Part shown: piece by piece, positions 16,668 to 25,919 of the stretch
How the letters are laid out: every line of letters begins with the position of its first letter
Numbering within the stretch: the stretch's first letter is position 1
Origin: CAZKNF01 sp964554105
Lineage (GTDB): Bacteria > Bacteroidota > Rhodothermia > Rhodothermales > VXPQ01
DNA length: 35,901 nt
NCBI GenBank assembly: GCA_964554105.1
Contig: CAZKNF010000035.1
Coordinates: forward strand, 1 to 35,901
Direction: 5' to 3'
Made by a program: the position numbers and the translations under genes
Notes under the pieces: generated by a model
Databases searched by the model: none
The model's input: the letters and a program-made list of their open reading frames with translations, nothing else
Told to the model about the DNA's origin: nothing

Positions 16668-18009
16668 AGGCAGTCACCACGAGCAAAACGATTAGACCCG
16701 TGACGCCGATGATAGTCTCCATGACCGTCCACGATTGAAGCGTCTGCTTCTCCGTCAATCCCATGAATTGGCTTACGAGCCAGAATCCGGAATCGTTGAC
16801 GTGCGAGAGCACGGTGGCTCCGCACGCTATCGCAATCGTTACGGCGCCCATGAGCGGGGCCGAGACGTCGCCCACTTCGATGATCGGCGCCATCAACCCG
16901 GCCGTCGTGACCATCGCGACGGTCGCCGACCCTTGCGAGACACGCACCACGGTCGCGATTAGAAAACCGAACAGGAGAATCGGGAGGTTTGTTGCCGCCA
17001 TCACTTCCACGAGGGCATCTCCTACTCCGGTCGCGACGAGCACGTGTCCGAAGACGCCGCCCGCACCTGTGAGGAGTATGATCATTCCAACCGGCTCCAT
17101 GGATCTCGTCGCTACGCGCTGCACTTCGTCGGCCGAAAAACCGAGCCGGATGCCCAGAAAATAGAAGGAGAGGAGCGCGGCGAAAACGAGCGCAGTGAAT
17201 GGATGACCGATGAACGAAATCCAGCCTCGGAGGGTGCTTCCCTCCTCCAGCATCACGCCGCCGGCCGTATTGAGAAGGATGAGCACGAGGGGAAGGCAGA
17301 TAATCGAAACGACCATTCCGAATCCGGGAAGCCGCCGAACCTGGGAATCGTCCTCTGGCGGCACCTCGACTCGCATGTATTCGGGCACCGCCACGTTGAT
17401 ATGCTTCGAAATAAAGGTGCCGTACAGGACGCCGGCGACGGCGGCGGGCACACCGGCTATGAGGCCGAAAAAAATGACCCAGCCCAGGTCCGCACCGATC
17501 AATGAGGCGACGGCGACCGGCCCGGGAGTCGGTGGGATGAAGGCGTGCGCCACCGCAATGCCGCTGACCAGCGGAATTCCGTAATACAAAATCGACTTGC
17601 CGGATCTGTCCGTTAAGTCATATACGAGCGGGATGAAGAGGATCAACGCCACTTCGAAGAACACCGGTACGGCAACGATCAGACCTATAAGGGCCAGCGC
17701 CCAGTGGGCCCGTCGCTCCTTGAACGTCCGGACCAGCGTGTCGGCAATTCGGCCGGCCCCGCCCGACACCTGGATGATCTCCCCGAGCATCGTCCCTACC
17801 CCGATCACGACGGCGATGTATCCCAGCGTTCCGCCCATACCCTCGCGGATCGCATCGGCAACCTCGTCGATCGGGATTCCGCCGAGTATGGCGGCGAGCA
17901 TGCTGACGGCAAGCAGTGCGATGAATGCCTGCAGCCGTACGACGATGATGAGCAGAAGCAGCAGCGCGACGCTGCCGACGGTGAGCAGAATCAGAAACGT
18001 CGTAGACAA
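16660..18009 (-). CDS. GntP family gluconate/sugar-acid permease
   Basis: The 449-residue protein is hydrophobic throughout, with about 12-14 membrane segments and the usual GntP family length. Recognisable GntP segments are LQAFIALLAVSMLAAILGGI near the N-terminus, VVIGVGTMLGEIIQVSGGA, SGIAVAHAFIPPTPGPVA and QGSATVAMVTTAGLMAP. The family takes up D-gluconate and related sugar acids with protons across the inner membrane. It lies upstream of the PVC-type dehydrogenase gene on the same strand, 60-107 bases apart depending on that gene's start, so the dehydrogenase might oxidise a periplasmic sugar or lactone to a sugar acid that this permease imports. That link is inference. Confidence 0.92.
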   Translation of the reverse strand: MSTTFLILLTVGSVALLLLLIIVVRLQAFIALLAVSMLAAILGGIPIDEVADAIREGMGGTLGYIAVVIGVGTMLGEIIQVSGGAGRIADTLVRTFKERRAHWALALIGLIVAVPVFFEVALILFIPLVYDLTDRSGKSILYYGIPLVSGIAVAHAFIPPTPGPVAVASLIGADLGWVIFFGLIAGVPAAVAGVLYGTFISKHINVAVPEYMRVEVPPEDDSQVRRLPGFGMVVSIICLPLVLILLNTAGGVMLEEGSTLRGWISFIGHPFTALVFAALLSFYFLGIRLGFSADEVQRVATRSMEPVGMIILLTGAGGVFGHVLVATGVGDALVEVMAATNLPILLFGFLIATVVRVSQGSATVAMVTTAGLMAPIIEVGDVSAPLMGAVTIAIACGATVLSHVNDSGFWLVSQFMGLTEKQTLQSWTVMETIIGVTGLIVLLVVTAWL

Positions 18010-18126
18010 GGTCTCGGGCCGGAAGGTGACCGGATGCGGTGGGCGTGATGCGGGAGCATGGAGACTCCGGCGCCGAAAGTATACCTACTTTAAGGGTGTT
18101 TATGCCAGTCTGAACTTAGATCGCCC

Positions 18127-19869
18127 TCAGCGCCCAACCCGCCGCACCTCTACGACCTCGATCAGAAGGTCTCTTTCCGGGTCGATCTCCAGCGACATGG
18201 GCTCGGCGGATAATTCAAAATCCACTACGGTGTCCCGGTCGGATAACGCGGCATGCACCACGACCGGACCGTCGTCGGTCTGAAATGCGAGCACGAGCGG
18301 TGCGTTGAAATCCGGCCATTCCTCCGACTGGACCTGGTCGATTCGAACGGTTGCACTGCTCGTCGCAGCATCCCACGTCCATTCCACATCGATCCGTGGA
18401 AATCCGGGCTCGAACACCCATTGGTCGAAGAATGCATTCAGATCCTCTCCCGATTCCGCCTCGAGTGACCTGCGCAGATCATCGGTCAGCACGGTCCCGT
18501 GTTCGAACATCCGATAGTACTGTCGAATTCCTTCGAAAAAGCTGCTGTCGCCCAGTTGTGTTCGCAGCATGTGGAGCACCCATGCGCCCTTGTAGTAATT
18601 GTTGGCATTGAGCAGCTGAAAGAGATTGTCCTCCTCCGGATCGACGATGGGACGGTGAACAACGTCGGACATCAGGTAACTCGCCCTGTACTCGTCCATG
18701 ATTTCACGAAAGCGTTCAACCCCGTCCGCCTCCTCGAAGTAGAGCGCGGCAAAATACTCTGCGAATCCTTCTGATAGCCAGAGATGGTGCCAGTCGCTCT
18801 CCGTAACGGCATCGCCGAACCACTGATGTGCCGTTTCGTGCGCGACCGTAGTCTCGATGTCGATGCCCTCAGACAGGGCCTCTTCCGGATAGAAAATGGC
18901 CGTCACATTTTCCATCCCCCCAAATCGGGTGGATGACTGCACGTGCGCAAGCTTTGAATACGGATAGGGCGCGATCAGACGGCTGTAGTAGGCAAGCATA
19001 TCGGCCGCCCGTCGAAATGACGGTGCAGCTGTTTCTGCATCGTGCGGGAAGAACCACGTCGTCACTTCCGCGCATGCCTCATCCTCCGCCTGGCACACAC
19101 TGCCGAGGCGCTCGATCGCGAAATCTGCCGCACCAATCACCATCGTGTAGGTCGGGATCGGCTCGGGATTCACCCACCGCAGGACGGAAGGGCTGTCTTC
19201 GTCTTGCTGTGCGCCGTTTGCGATGACCTGCCTACCCGAAGGCGCCTCGACAGCGAAGCTCACGGACGCTTTGTCGCTCGGATGATCTATCGAGGGGAAC
19301 CAGAACCGTGCCCGATTCGGCCAGTTGTCGGCAAAAGCGGTCGGCTCTCCATGGATATTCGTGCCAATGATGAGCCCATCGTCCGGCTCGCCGTGATAGG
19401 CTATTTCGGCACGCATCGTATCGCCCGGCTCAAGGACAGCCGGAACGGGGATGTGAAGCTTGCCTTCGCGGTATCGGTAGTCGAGAGCCGATCCTTCCGA
19501 TCGAACAGACGATACGGCAAGACCGCTCAGGTCGAGAAACAGCGTGTCGCGTCGCGGGGATTCGACGAGCACATGCGCGGTGGTCTCTCCCCGGATGGTG
19601 CTGCCCGTATCCGGAAGCGTAATCGCAATCTCGTAGTGAAGGGCATCGAATCCGGGAGCATATGGGCCTGGTCCCGGTGCGATCCCCGCCTGGATCGGAG
19701 CCGGCTCCGGAAACAACTCTACGCTATCCGAGGCATGCGCACGGTCTTCCGCCGCCTCGACGGACTGCTCCGAGAGAGGCTCGGACGTGGTGCACGCCGA
19801 CACGAGTGCGGCGCTGAACACCAGCAGGAAGATGGAAAGCAAACGCACGGATACGTCGAAAAAACTCAC
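18127..19869 (-). CDS. M1 family metallopeptidase (aminopeptidase), lipoprotein
   Basis: The 580-residue protein has an N-terminal signal with lipobox VSAC (Cys26), so it is probably anchored to a membrane on the periplasmic side. The M1 exopeptidase motif GGMEN is at residues 317-321. The zinc motif HETAHQWFG begins at His344, with Glu345 catalytic, His348 and, 18 residues on, Glu367 (LSEGFAEYF) as ligands. The N-terminal beta domain (ALHYEIAITLPDTG) is typical. The length is shorter than full-size PepN because the long C-terminal helical domain is missing; this form resembles bacterial cold-type M1 peptidases. It would trim peptides outside the cytoplasm. Confidence 0.93.
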   Translation of the reverse strand: MSFFDVSVRLLSIFLLVFSAALVSACTTSEPLSEQSVEAAEDRAHASDSVELFPEPAPIQAGIAPGPGPYAPGFDALHYEIAITLPDTGSTIRGETTAHVLVESPRRDTLFLDLSGLAVSSVRSEGSALDYRYREGKLHIPVPAVLEPGDTMRAEIAYHGEPDDGLIIGTNIHGEPTAFADNWPNRARFWFPSIDHPSDKASVSFAVEAPSGRQVIANGAQQDEDSPSVLRWVNPEPIPTYTMVIGAADFAIERLGSVCQAEDEACAEVTTWFFPHDAETAAPSFRRAADMLAYYSRLIAPYPYSKLAHVQSSTRFGGMENVTAIFYPEEALSEGIDIETTVAHETAHQWFGDAVTESDWHHLWLSEGFAEYFAALYFEEADGVERFREIMDEYRASYLMSDVVHRPIVDPEEDNLFQLLNANNYYKGAWVLHMLRTQLGDSSFFEGIRQYYRMFEHGTVLTDDLRRSLEAESGEDLNAFFDQWVFEPGFPRIDVEWTWDAATSSATVRIDQVQSEEWPDFNAPLVLAFQTDDGPVVVHAALSDRDTVVDFELSAEPMSLEIDPERDLLIEVVEVRRVGR

Positions 19870-19919
19870 ATTATTTCGGCCGACACGCTCGCCGGAACCC
19901 CAACCACAGCGAAGCCGTG

Positions 19920-20534
19920 TTATCCTGCCGGTGCTGCGACGATGTCGAAGTGAACTGTGATGTCATCGCCGGTGCGAAGTTGTCCGAACATAGCTGTCGG
20001 CGGTGACATGCCGAACTCCGACATTTTCATCGGGTAGCTCCCCGTAAAGCGAATCTTTCCGTCATCAAGACGCGTTGCCAGTACTTCGATCTGCACGTCT
20101 CTGGTCGTGCCGGTCATTGTTAGATTGCCGGACGTGGTCAGTGAAAAAGAACCATCTTCGGCGGTTGCACCGGTCGGCTCGGCCTCCGTTAACTCGTAGC
20201 TGATTTCCGGATGCTCATCGACCATCAATGCATCATGCATGAGCCGGTCCATGATCGTGCTTTTGCCGCTCTTTATATTTGCTGATTCGACAGTGAGCCG
20301 GCCGCTGCTTACGCCCGTTGGGGCTGCATCATCGCCGTTGACCTCGAACGTGCCTTCGATCTCGGTTGCCTCGACGGTCCAGTCGCTTCGCGTCGAGGTG
20401 CCGTCGATGGAGAACTTGCTGTCGGAATCGATCGTGTAGCTGGACTGCGCGCTGGCGGTATCCGCCGCGACCAGCAGCCCGATCATTGCTAATAAATACA
20501 CGAGTATGACGATAGGATTATCGGAGTTGCGCAT
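19920..20534 (-). CDS. YceI family periplasmic protein
   Basis: The likely start is the ATG at 20532-20534 (204 residues, MRNSDNPIVILVYLLAMIG), giving a clean signal peptide ending TASAQ; an upstream ATG at 20564 would add 10 residues. The mature part is a lipocalin-like YceI domain: YTIDSDSKFSIDGTST.SDW, FEVNGDDAAPTGVSSGRLTV, IMDRLMHDALMVDEHPEISY and a TMTGTTRDVQIEV segment. YceI proteins bind polyprenyl lipids in the periplasm; the physiological role is uncertain. It is transcribed divergently from the Gfo/Idh operon. Confidence 0.9.
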   Translation of the reverse strand: MRNSDNPIVILVYLLAMIGLLVAADTASAQSSYTIDSDSKFSIDGTSTRSDWTVEATEIEGTFEVNGDDAAPTGVSSGRLTVESANIKSGKSTIMDRLMHDALMVDEHPEISYELTEAEPTGATAEDGSFSLTTSGNLTMTGTTRDVQIEVLATRLDDGKIRFTGSYPMKMSEFGMSPPTAMFGQLRTGDDITVHFDIVAAPAG

Positions 20535-20681
20535 GGCATTTTTGATTAGATAAGTACCTGTCATTTTGATTTTTTATTATGCTGTGTCGGCCGATGGAGA
20601 CGAGCAAACGGTCATCCGCACGCAGAAAAATAGAAGTTTAAACTCGCTTTCTACATACCCATCTCAAGCACGACGAGGATT

Positions 20682-22076
20682 ATGAAAAAGAAGAAAAAGA
20701 GCGGAAGCGTCAGTAGCTCACGCCGGGATTTCGTTAAGAAAAGCGCCCTTGGCGCAGCCGCAGTGATAACCGGCTGCACCCCCAAAATGGCTGAATCTTT
20801 ATCGCATTCGGCAGCGCCCGTAGCAGGCACGGCCGGCGCCGCGGTAATGGGAGCTAACGATCGGATTCAGGTTGGGTTCATCGGAGTCGGTGGACAGGGT
20901 TTTAATTCACACGTTCGCAACGTCATCAATCTCAACGATGACGGCTCGGCGCGACACGACGTGGAGATGAATGCAACGCCCGTTGCCGCCGTTGATGTCT
21001 TCGACAAGCGCCGCGATCGGGCAGTCGAGGAGATGCGCAGGTTGAACGCTGATGCAACCTCGTACGCGGACTATCGCGAGCTGCTGGATAACGACGACAT
21101 TGATGCCGTCTTCATCGGCACCGTCGACCACTGGCACACGCAGATCGCACTCGATGCGATGGATGCGGGCAAGCATATCTACTGCGAGAAGCCGATGACA
21201 CGGTATCTCGATGAGGCGTTCCTCGTCCACGACAAGGTGAAGGAGACGGGCGTTACGTTCCAGATTGGGTCGCAGTACTGCACGGAAGCCAAATGGCATC
21301 AGGCCGCTCAGATGATCCAGGACGGCAAGATCGGGCCGCTCGTTCTAGCACAGGCCGACTACTGCCGCAATAATCCGGACGGCGAGTGGAACTACGAAAT
21401 CGACGAGGACTCGAACCCGGATCACATCGACTGGCAGGCCTGGCTCGGTCCGGTATCCGATCGTCCGTTTAGCGCCGATGAGTTCCACCGCTGGCGCAAA
21501 TACTATCCGTACTGCGCGGGCATCCTCGGCGACCTCCTGGCCCACCGCATCCATCCCCTGCTCATCGCCACCGGTGCTCCTGAATATCCGACACGTGTCG
21601 CTTGCCTCGGCACGCGTCAGATCACGACGGATCGCGACGTGCCCGATAACACACAGGTACTCGCGAATTTTCCTAGCGGACTGACGATCATGGTTATCGG
21701 CAGCACGGTGAATGAGCAAGGTCTCGAACAGGTTATTCGAGGTCACGAGGGTTCCTTGTACTTCGGCGGCAACACCGTCGAGCTGCGTCCGGAGCGTCCA
21801 TTCGCCGATCTGGTCGACCGCGAACAGCATAGCAACCTCGAGCCGACCGTCAATATTCCGGATCACATCGCCGACTTTTTCGGCGGAATTCGCGAAGACC
21901 GGCCGACAAACGGCAATATCGACGTGGCGATTCGCACACAGGTCGTAATCTCGCTCGCCGAGATGTCCGAACGCCTCGGCGAGATGCTTTACTTCGACGA
22001 GGAAACGCGCAAGGTCACGACCGGCAGCGGACGTGAAATCAATCCGATTACCTACGGTACGCTGGAGCTGTCCTAA
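20682..22076 (+). CDS. Gfo/Idh/MocA family oxidoreductase with TAT signal
   Basis: The 464-residue protein begins with a Lys-rich n-region and a twin-arginine signal SSRRDFVKKSALGAAAVITG, followed by a Cys that could be lipidated. The NAD-binding fold starts QVGFIGVGGQG. The family lysine motif is intact as YCEKPMTRY (Lys170), and the C-terminal half has GDLLAHRIHPLLIATG, the usual position of the catalytic His region. It would work outside the cytoplasm with tightly bound cofactor, as glucose-fructose oxidoreductase does; the sugar or glycoside substrate is unknown. It heads a plus-strand run of five genes. There is no Shine-Dalgarno-like site before the ATG, as for most genes here. Confidence 0.92.
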   Translation: MKKKKKSGSVSSSRRDFVKKSALGAAAVITGCTPKMAESLSHSAAPVAGTAGAAVMGANDRIQVGFIGVGGQGFNSHVRNVINLNDDGSARHDVEMNATPVAAVDVFDKRRDRAVEEMRRLNADATSYADYRELLDNDDIDAVFIGTVDHWHTQIALDAMDAGKHIYCEKPMTRYLDEAFLVHDKVKETGVTFQIGSQYCTEAKWHQAAQMIQDGKIGPLVLAQADYCRNNPDGEWNYEIDEDSNPDHIDWQAWLGPVSDRPFSADEFHRWRKYYPYCAGILGDLLAHRIHPLLIATGAPEYPTRVACLGTRQITTDRDVPDNTQVLANFPSGLTIMVIGSTVNEQGLEQVIRGHEGSLYFGGNTVELRPERPFADLVDREQHSNLEPTVNIPDHIADFFGGIREDRPTNGNIDVAIRTQVVISLAEMSERLGEMLYFDEETRKVTTGSGREINPITYGTLELS

Positions 22077-22092
22077 CGAACCGGCGGCGTAA

Positions 22093-23094
22093 ATGCCCTC
22101 CGTCCGTCTCGCTCGTGTGGCCATGGCCTCCCGCTTTGAACTCGTGCTTCAAGGTGATGATGAGACCTGGCTGCGAGCGGCGGGCGAGGAGGCGCTGGAC
22201 GAGATCGAACGGCTGGATCGCCAGCTCTCGATCTATAGCGCCTCAAGCGAGGTGAGCCGGATCAACGACCGTGCGGCCGATGGTCCGGTTCGCGTCGAGC
22301 CGAGACTGTTCGAGCTGCTGAAAACATCGAAGCAACTCTCCGAATCGACCGGTGGGGCGTTCGACATCACCGTTGCGCCGCTGATGCGGGCGTGGGGGTT
22401 CTTCCGTGGAACGGGCAGGCTTCCGGACGAAGCTTCGCTCGAGAAAGCGCGCGCGGTCACCGGCATGAATCTCGTTCATCTCGATGAGTCGGATCGGACC
22501 ATTCGGTTCGAGCGGAAGGGCGTGCTGCTGGATTTTGGCGCCATCGGAAAGGGCTACGCCCTCGATGAGGCCATGCTGATTCTGAAAGAAACCGGTGTCG
22601 AGCGAGCTTTTCTGCACGGCGGAACGAGCACGGCTTACGGTCTTGGCACGCCGGAAGATGGTACTCAATGGCAGGTTGCCATTCCCTATCCCGGCAAAGA
22701 GAAGTCCTCAGACGAGGAATCTGTTTTGGCTGTCGCGCCGTTGGAGAACGCATCGCTGTCAGTATCAGCCGTATGGGGCAAGGCCTTCGAGGCAGGTGAC
22801 AAGACGTACGGTCACGTCCTGGATGCCCGGCGCGGCGTGCCCGTCGAGGGAGCGATGCTAACCGCCGTCATTGCTGAATCGGCCGCAGAAGCTGATGCGT
22901 TTTCGACGGCGCTTCTCGTGCAAGGACGTGACAGCGACCACTTGTTCGAACGTACGCGCGGCCAACGTACGCGCGACCAACTTCGTGCTTTATTGTTATT
23001 CCCTTCGGATGAGGACGGGGTCTTTGACACAACGAATTACAATTTCCCGACTCTTCCGTCCAACCGTCAACGCGCGAGTCCCGGACTCCCGTAG
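22093..23094 (+). CDS. apbE: FAD:protein FMN transferase (ApbE)
   Basis: The 333-residue protein fits ApbE in length and sequence order: MASRFELVLQG at the N-terminus (equivalent to the MGT.fei start of the domain), LDRQLSIY, SRINDRA, TGGAFDITVAPLM, VLLDFGAIGKGYALD, AFLHGGTSTAYGLG, and near the C-terminus YGHVLDARRG and EADAFSTALLV. ApbE attaches FMN from FAD to a Thr or Ser of a target protein using Mg2+. No signal peptide is visible, which is unusual because many ApbE proteins are periplasmic. The last 25 residues beyond LRALLLFPSDEDG are an unmatched tail. It lies 16 bases after the first oxidoreductase gene. A flavin target is not evident in the operon. Confidence 0.9.
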   Translation: MPSVRLARVAMASRFELVLQGDDETWLRAAGEEALDEIERLDRQLSIYSASSEVSRINDRAADGPVRVEPRLFELLKTSKQLSESTGGAFDITVAPLMRAWGFFRGTGRLPDEASLEKARAVTGMNLVHLDESDRTIRFERKGVLLDFGAIGKGYALDEAMLILKETGVERAFLHGGTSTAYGLGTPEDGTQWQVAIPYPGKEKSSDEESVLAVAPLENASLSVSAVWGKAFEAGDKTYGHVLDARRGVPVEGAMLTAVIAESAAEADAFSTALLVQGRDSDHLFERTRGQRTRDQLRALLLFPSDEDGVFDTTNYNFPTLPSNRQRASPGLP

Positions 23095-23116
23095 AGACGC
23101 TATTATTCTCTGACTT

Positions 23117-24409
23117 ATGAATGTGAAAGATAAATTTCCCGAGGTACGCAATTCAGGCTTGAGCCGACGCAGCTTTCTTAAGAGGGGAGCGCTCATCCCG
23201 CTGGCCGGCGCGACAACCATGAGCGAAGCCATAGCCGCCGAAGCATCAGATATGCAGAAGCGCGGCCCGAATGACCAGGTGAATATGGCCGTGATCGGCT
23301 TTGGTGCCTGGGGCCGCGAGATCGCCACGACGCTCGGACGCCTGGAGGAGGCCAATGTAGCGGCCGTAGTCGATACGTATGACACCATGCTGACTCGTGC
23401 AGAGCGCAGCGTGCCGGATGCCGCAACATATAGTGACTACCGCGAGGTACTCGACGATCAGGATATCACGTCCGTGCTCGTCGCGACGCCTACACATCTG
23501 CACAAGGAAATCGTCGTCGACGCCCTGGATGCAGGGAAGCACGTATATGTCGAGGCGCCGATGGCCTCGAATATTGATGATGCACGAGCCATTGCACAGG
23601 CGGCCGCCGCGGCGCCGCAGCAGATTTTCCAGGTCGGATTGCTGTATCGATTCGAGCCTCAGTATCGTTCGGTTTTTCAGTTCGTCCGTAGTGGAGCACT
23701 GGGCATACCTACCATGGCACGTGCACAGTGGCATTCGAAAGAGAGCTGGCGACGCGCCTCTCCAAATCGTGAACGAGAGATGGAGCAGAATTGGCGGCTG
23801 GATCCCGAAGTATCGCTCGGCCTGATCGGCGAAATCGGAACGCAGCAGCTCGACCCTGCGATGTGGTTTCTGGGCTCACGCCCGACCAGCGTTTCCGGGC
23901 ACGGCCAGATTATGTTGTGGGATGACGGCCGTGAAATTCCTGACACCATACAGGTCGTCATCGGATTTGCGGACGATCTGCACATGATCTATGATGCCAC
24001 CCTTACGAATTCGTTCGACAAAGCCTACGAGATGTACTACGGTCGCGACAGCACCATAATGATGCGCGACTCGAAAGCATGGATGTTCAAAGAAGTCGAT
24101 GCACCGATGGTCGGCTGGGAAGTCTACGCCCGGAAGGACACCTTCTATCGCGAGAAAGGCATCACATTGGCGGCGAACGCGACTCAGCTCGAAGCTCAGA
24201 ACGTTGATCCCGCTGCGGACGATCCCAACGTCGAGACGCCGCTCTATTACGCGCTGGAGGACTTTTTAAACAACCATTCCTTCGGCCCTTATCCTTCCGC
24301 CGCCGGTGCCCAGGAAGGCTTCGAAGCCGTCGTACTCGCGGTCAAAGCAAACGAGGCTATTATGGGCAACAAACTTGTCGAAATTGACGAGGAGCTGTTC
24401 GAAGTGTAA
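23117..24409 (+). CDS. Gfo/Idh/MocA family oxidoreductase with TAT signal, EKP motif replaced by EAP
   Basis: The 430-residue protein has a twin-arginine signal LSRRSFLKRGALIPLAG and a nucleotide-binding fold beginning NMAVIGFGAWGREIA. The helix after the EKP position reads YVEAPMASN: Ala147 stands where the family has a Lys that contacts cofactor and substrate. The C-terminal domain has GEIGTQQLDPAMWFLGSRP. It is clearly a family member, but the missing lysine suggests altered or lost catalysis, perhaps a binding subunit for the intact paralogue encoded two genes upstream. It is separated from apbE by 22 bases and shares the run's strand. The two Gfo proteins are similar in layout but not close duplicates. 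Confidence 0.9.
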   Translation: MNVKDKFPEVRNSGLSRRSFLKRGALIPLAGATTMSEAIAAEASDMQKRGPNDQVNMAVIGFGAWGREIATTLGRLEEANVAAVVDTYDTMLTRAERSVPDAATYSDYREVLDDQDITSVLVATPTHLHKEIVVDALDAGKHVYVEAPMASNIDDARAIAQAAAAAPQQIFQVGLLYRFEPQYRSVFQFVRSGALGIPTMARAQWHSKESWRRASPNREREMEQNWRLDPEVSLGLIGEIGTQQLDPAMWFLGSRPTSVSGHGQIMLWDDGREIPDTIQVVIGFADDLHMIYDATLTNSFDKAYEMYYGRDSTIMMRDSKAWMFKEVDAPMVGWEVYARKDTFYREKGITLAANATQLEAQNVDPAADDPNVETPLYYALEDFLNNHSFGPYPSAAGAQEGFEAVVLAVKANEAIMGNKLVEIDEELFEV

Positions 24410-24477
24410 GTCGCCGATTCAACCCTGGAAACTCCTGTCTTTCAAATTCGCCTCCGTACTCCTATGGCTACCTACGC

Positions 24478-24915
24478 ATGATCTGGACCACACTCGAGAG
24501 GTACCGCGACGTCGGCCTGCTTATCCTCCGACTGGGCGTCGGACTTTCGTTCATGTACTTTCACGGATGGGGCAAGATCTCGGGCGGTCCTGAAACATGG
24601 GAGCAGTACGGAGGAAGCATGGAGCACCTCGGCATCACGTTCCTGCCGACGTTTTGGGGCTTCATGGTTGCATTCACGGAATTCTTTGGCGGCCTGTTTA
24701 TCGCTATCGGGTTTCTTTTTCGTCCTGCCGCCGCCCTCCTCATGATCGCGATGATCGTAGCTACAAATATGCATATTCAGACGGGCCGCGGCGGACCGGC
24801 GCACTCTCTCAAGATGGCATTTGTATTTGCCGGGTTGATCTTCATCGGACCGGGCAAATACAGCGTGGATGCTTTGATAAACCGCAGACGCAAGACGACG
24901 AGCCTCGGGCTCTGA
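24478..24915 (+). CDS. DoxX family membrane protein
   Basis: The 145-residue protein has four hydrophobic segments and the DoxX pattern: RLGVGLSFMYFHGWGKI at the N-terminus, FTEFFGGLFIAIGFLFRPAA in the middle and SLKMAFVFAGLIFIGPGKYS at the C-terminus. DoxX-family proteins are small inner-membrane proteins linked to quinone/thiol redox and oxidative stress; the activity of this one is not known. It is in the same run as two exported oxidoreductases and a dienelactone hydrolase, 22 bases before the last. Confidence 0.88.
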   Translation: MIWTTLERYRDVGLLILRLGVGLSFMYFHGWGKISGGPETWEQYGGSMEHLGITFLPTFWGFMVAFTEFFGGLFIAIGFLFRPAAALLMIAMIVATNMHIQTGRGGPAHSLKMAFVFAGLIFIGPGKYSVDALINRRRKTTSLGL

Positions 24916-24937
24916 CGATCGATCGACTTACGACACT

Positions 24938-25756
24938 ATGAAAACGCTGTCTTTTTGCCTTTTCATCGTTCTCGCAGGCGCGCCGCTCGCGGCGCAGGAC
25001 TTTTCCGTCTCCCAGCTCGAGGACTCACCGCGACATCACGAATGGATTGAGATCGACGCAAACGGTCGCACGATCCACGCTTTCGCATCCTTCCCTGAGC
25101 GAGAGGACGATGCACCTGCGGTACTCGTGATTCACGAAAATCGGGGACTAACCGACTGGGTAAGGAGCTTCGCCGATCAGGTGTCAGCGGCCGGCTATAT
25201 CGCCGTAGCGCCGGATTTGCTCTCAGAATTCGACGAAGAACATGAACGCACGAGTGATTTCGAAACGTCCGACGCGGCGCGAAACGCAATTTACGCGCTC
25301 GATGACGACCAGGTCACCGAAGATCTCGAAGCAGTAAGGTCGCACCTCGCCGGCATGCCGTCGTCAAGCGGCGATGTGGTCGTCGCCGGATTCTGCTGGG
25401 GAGGCGCACAATCCTTCCGATTCACGACAGAGTCGGATGCCATCACGGCCGCACTCGTTTTTTACGGCACCGCTCCGGAGGACGAAGAACGCTATGCCGA
25501 AATCTCTGCGCCGGTCTACGGCTTCTATGGTGGAGACGATCAGCGCGTCAATGCGACCATTCCCCGCACGCAGGAGCTTATGGACCGGCACGGAAAGCTC
25601 TACGATGTGGTGATTTATGATGGCGCCGGTCACGCGTATATGCGCAGCGGGGATGATCCCGCTGAGACGGGTCCAAACAAACGTGCACGCGATCAGTCTT
25701 GGGAGCGCCTCACTCAAATTCTCGCAGATCTTGAAGAGGAGCGTCCGCTGCGTTAA
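24938..25756 (+). CDS. dienelactone hydrolase family protein, secreted
   Basis: The 272-residue protein has an N-terminal signal peptide ending APLAAQ. The alpha/beta-hydrolase shows a Cys nucleophile in VAGFCWGGAQS (Cys153), Asp in GGDD (Asp200 or Asp201) and His in DGAGHAYM (His232), the Cys-Asp-His triad of dienelactone hydrolases rather than the Ser of common lipases. VIHENRGL and YIAVAPDLL are also typical. It would hydrolyse a lactone or ester outside the cytoplasm; lactone products of the exported oxidoreductases are an attractive but unproven substrate. It ends the plus-strand run and converges on the peptide cassette. Confidence 0.92.
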   Translation: MKTLSFCLFIVLAGAPLAAQDFSVSQLEDSPRHHEWIEIDANGRTIHAFASFPEREDDAPAVLVIHENRGLTDWVRSFADQVSAAGYIAVAPDLLSEFDEEHERTSDFETSDAARNAIYALDDDQVTEDLEAVRSHLAGMPSSSGDVVVAGFCWGGAQSFRFTTESDAITAALVFYGTAPEDEERYAEISAPVYGFYGGDDQRVNATIPRTQELMDRHGKLYDVVIYDGAGHAYMRSGDDPAETGPNKRARDQSWERLTQILADLEEERPLR

Positions 25757-25812
25757 TTCCCACATCGTAAAGAATCAACTTCCCGGACCGCATTCCGATT
25801 GCCGGAGCTAAA

Positions 25813-25844
25813 CAGCCCGTATCCCTTTCGTGAGATACGGGCTG
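25813..25844. terminator. hairpin between converging transcription units, probable bidirectional terminator
   Basis: CAGCCCGTATC (25813-25823) pairs perfectly with GATACGGGCTG (25834-25844) across a 10-base loop. The 11-bp GC-rich stem sits 57 bases after the dienelactone hydrolase stop and about 75 bases beyond the last peptide gene's stop on the other strand. A clean T run is missing in the plus direction; in the minus direction it is followed by TTTAG. Confidence 0.6.
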
Positions 25845-25919
25845 CCCTGTAAAACGAACAGTGTTCGATTGCGGTAACTCGTACAGGTCAGTGGACAGTA
25901 CGATCGTACGTCGGTGCCC

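Noticed and set aside
22958..22982. Short ACGTACGCGCG direct repeat near the 3' end of apbE
   Set aside because: Two short copies inside coding sequence giving similar residues (RTRGQRTRDQ); no evidence of mobile or regulatory function.
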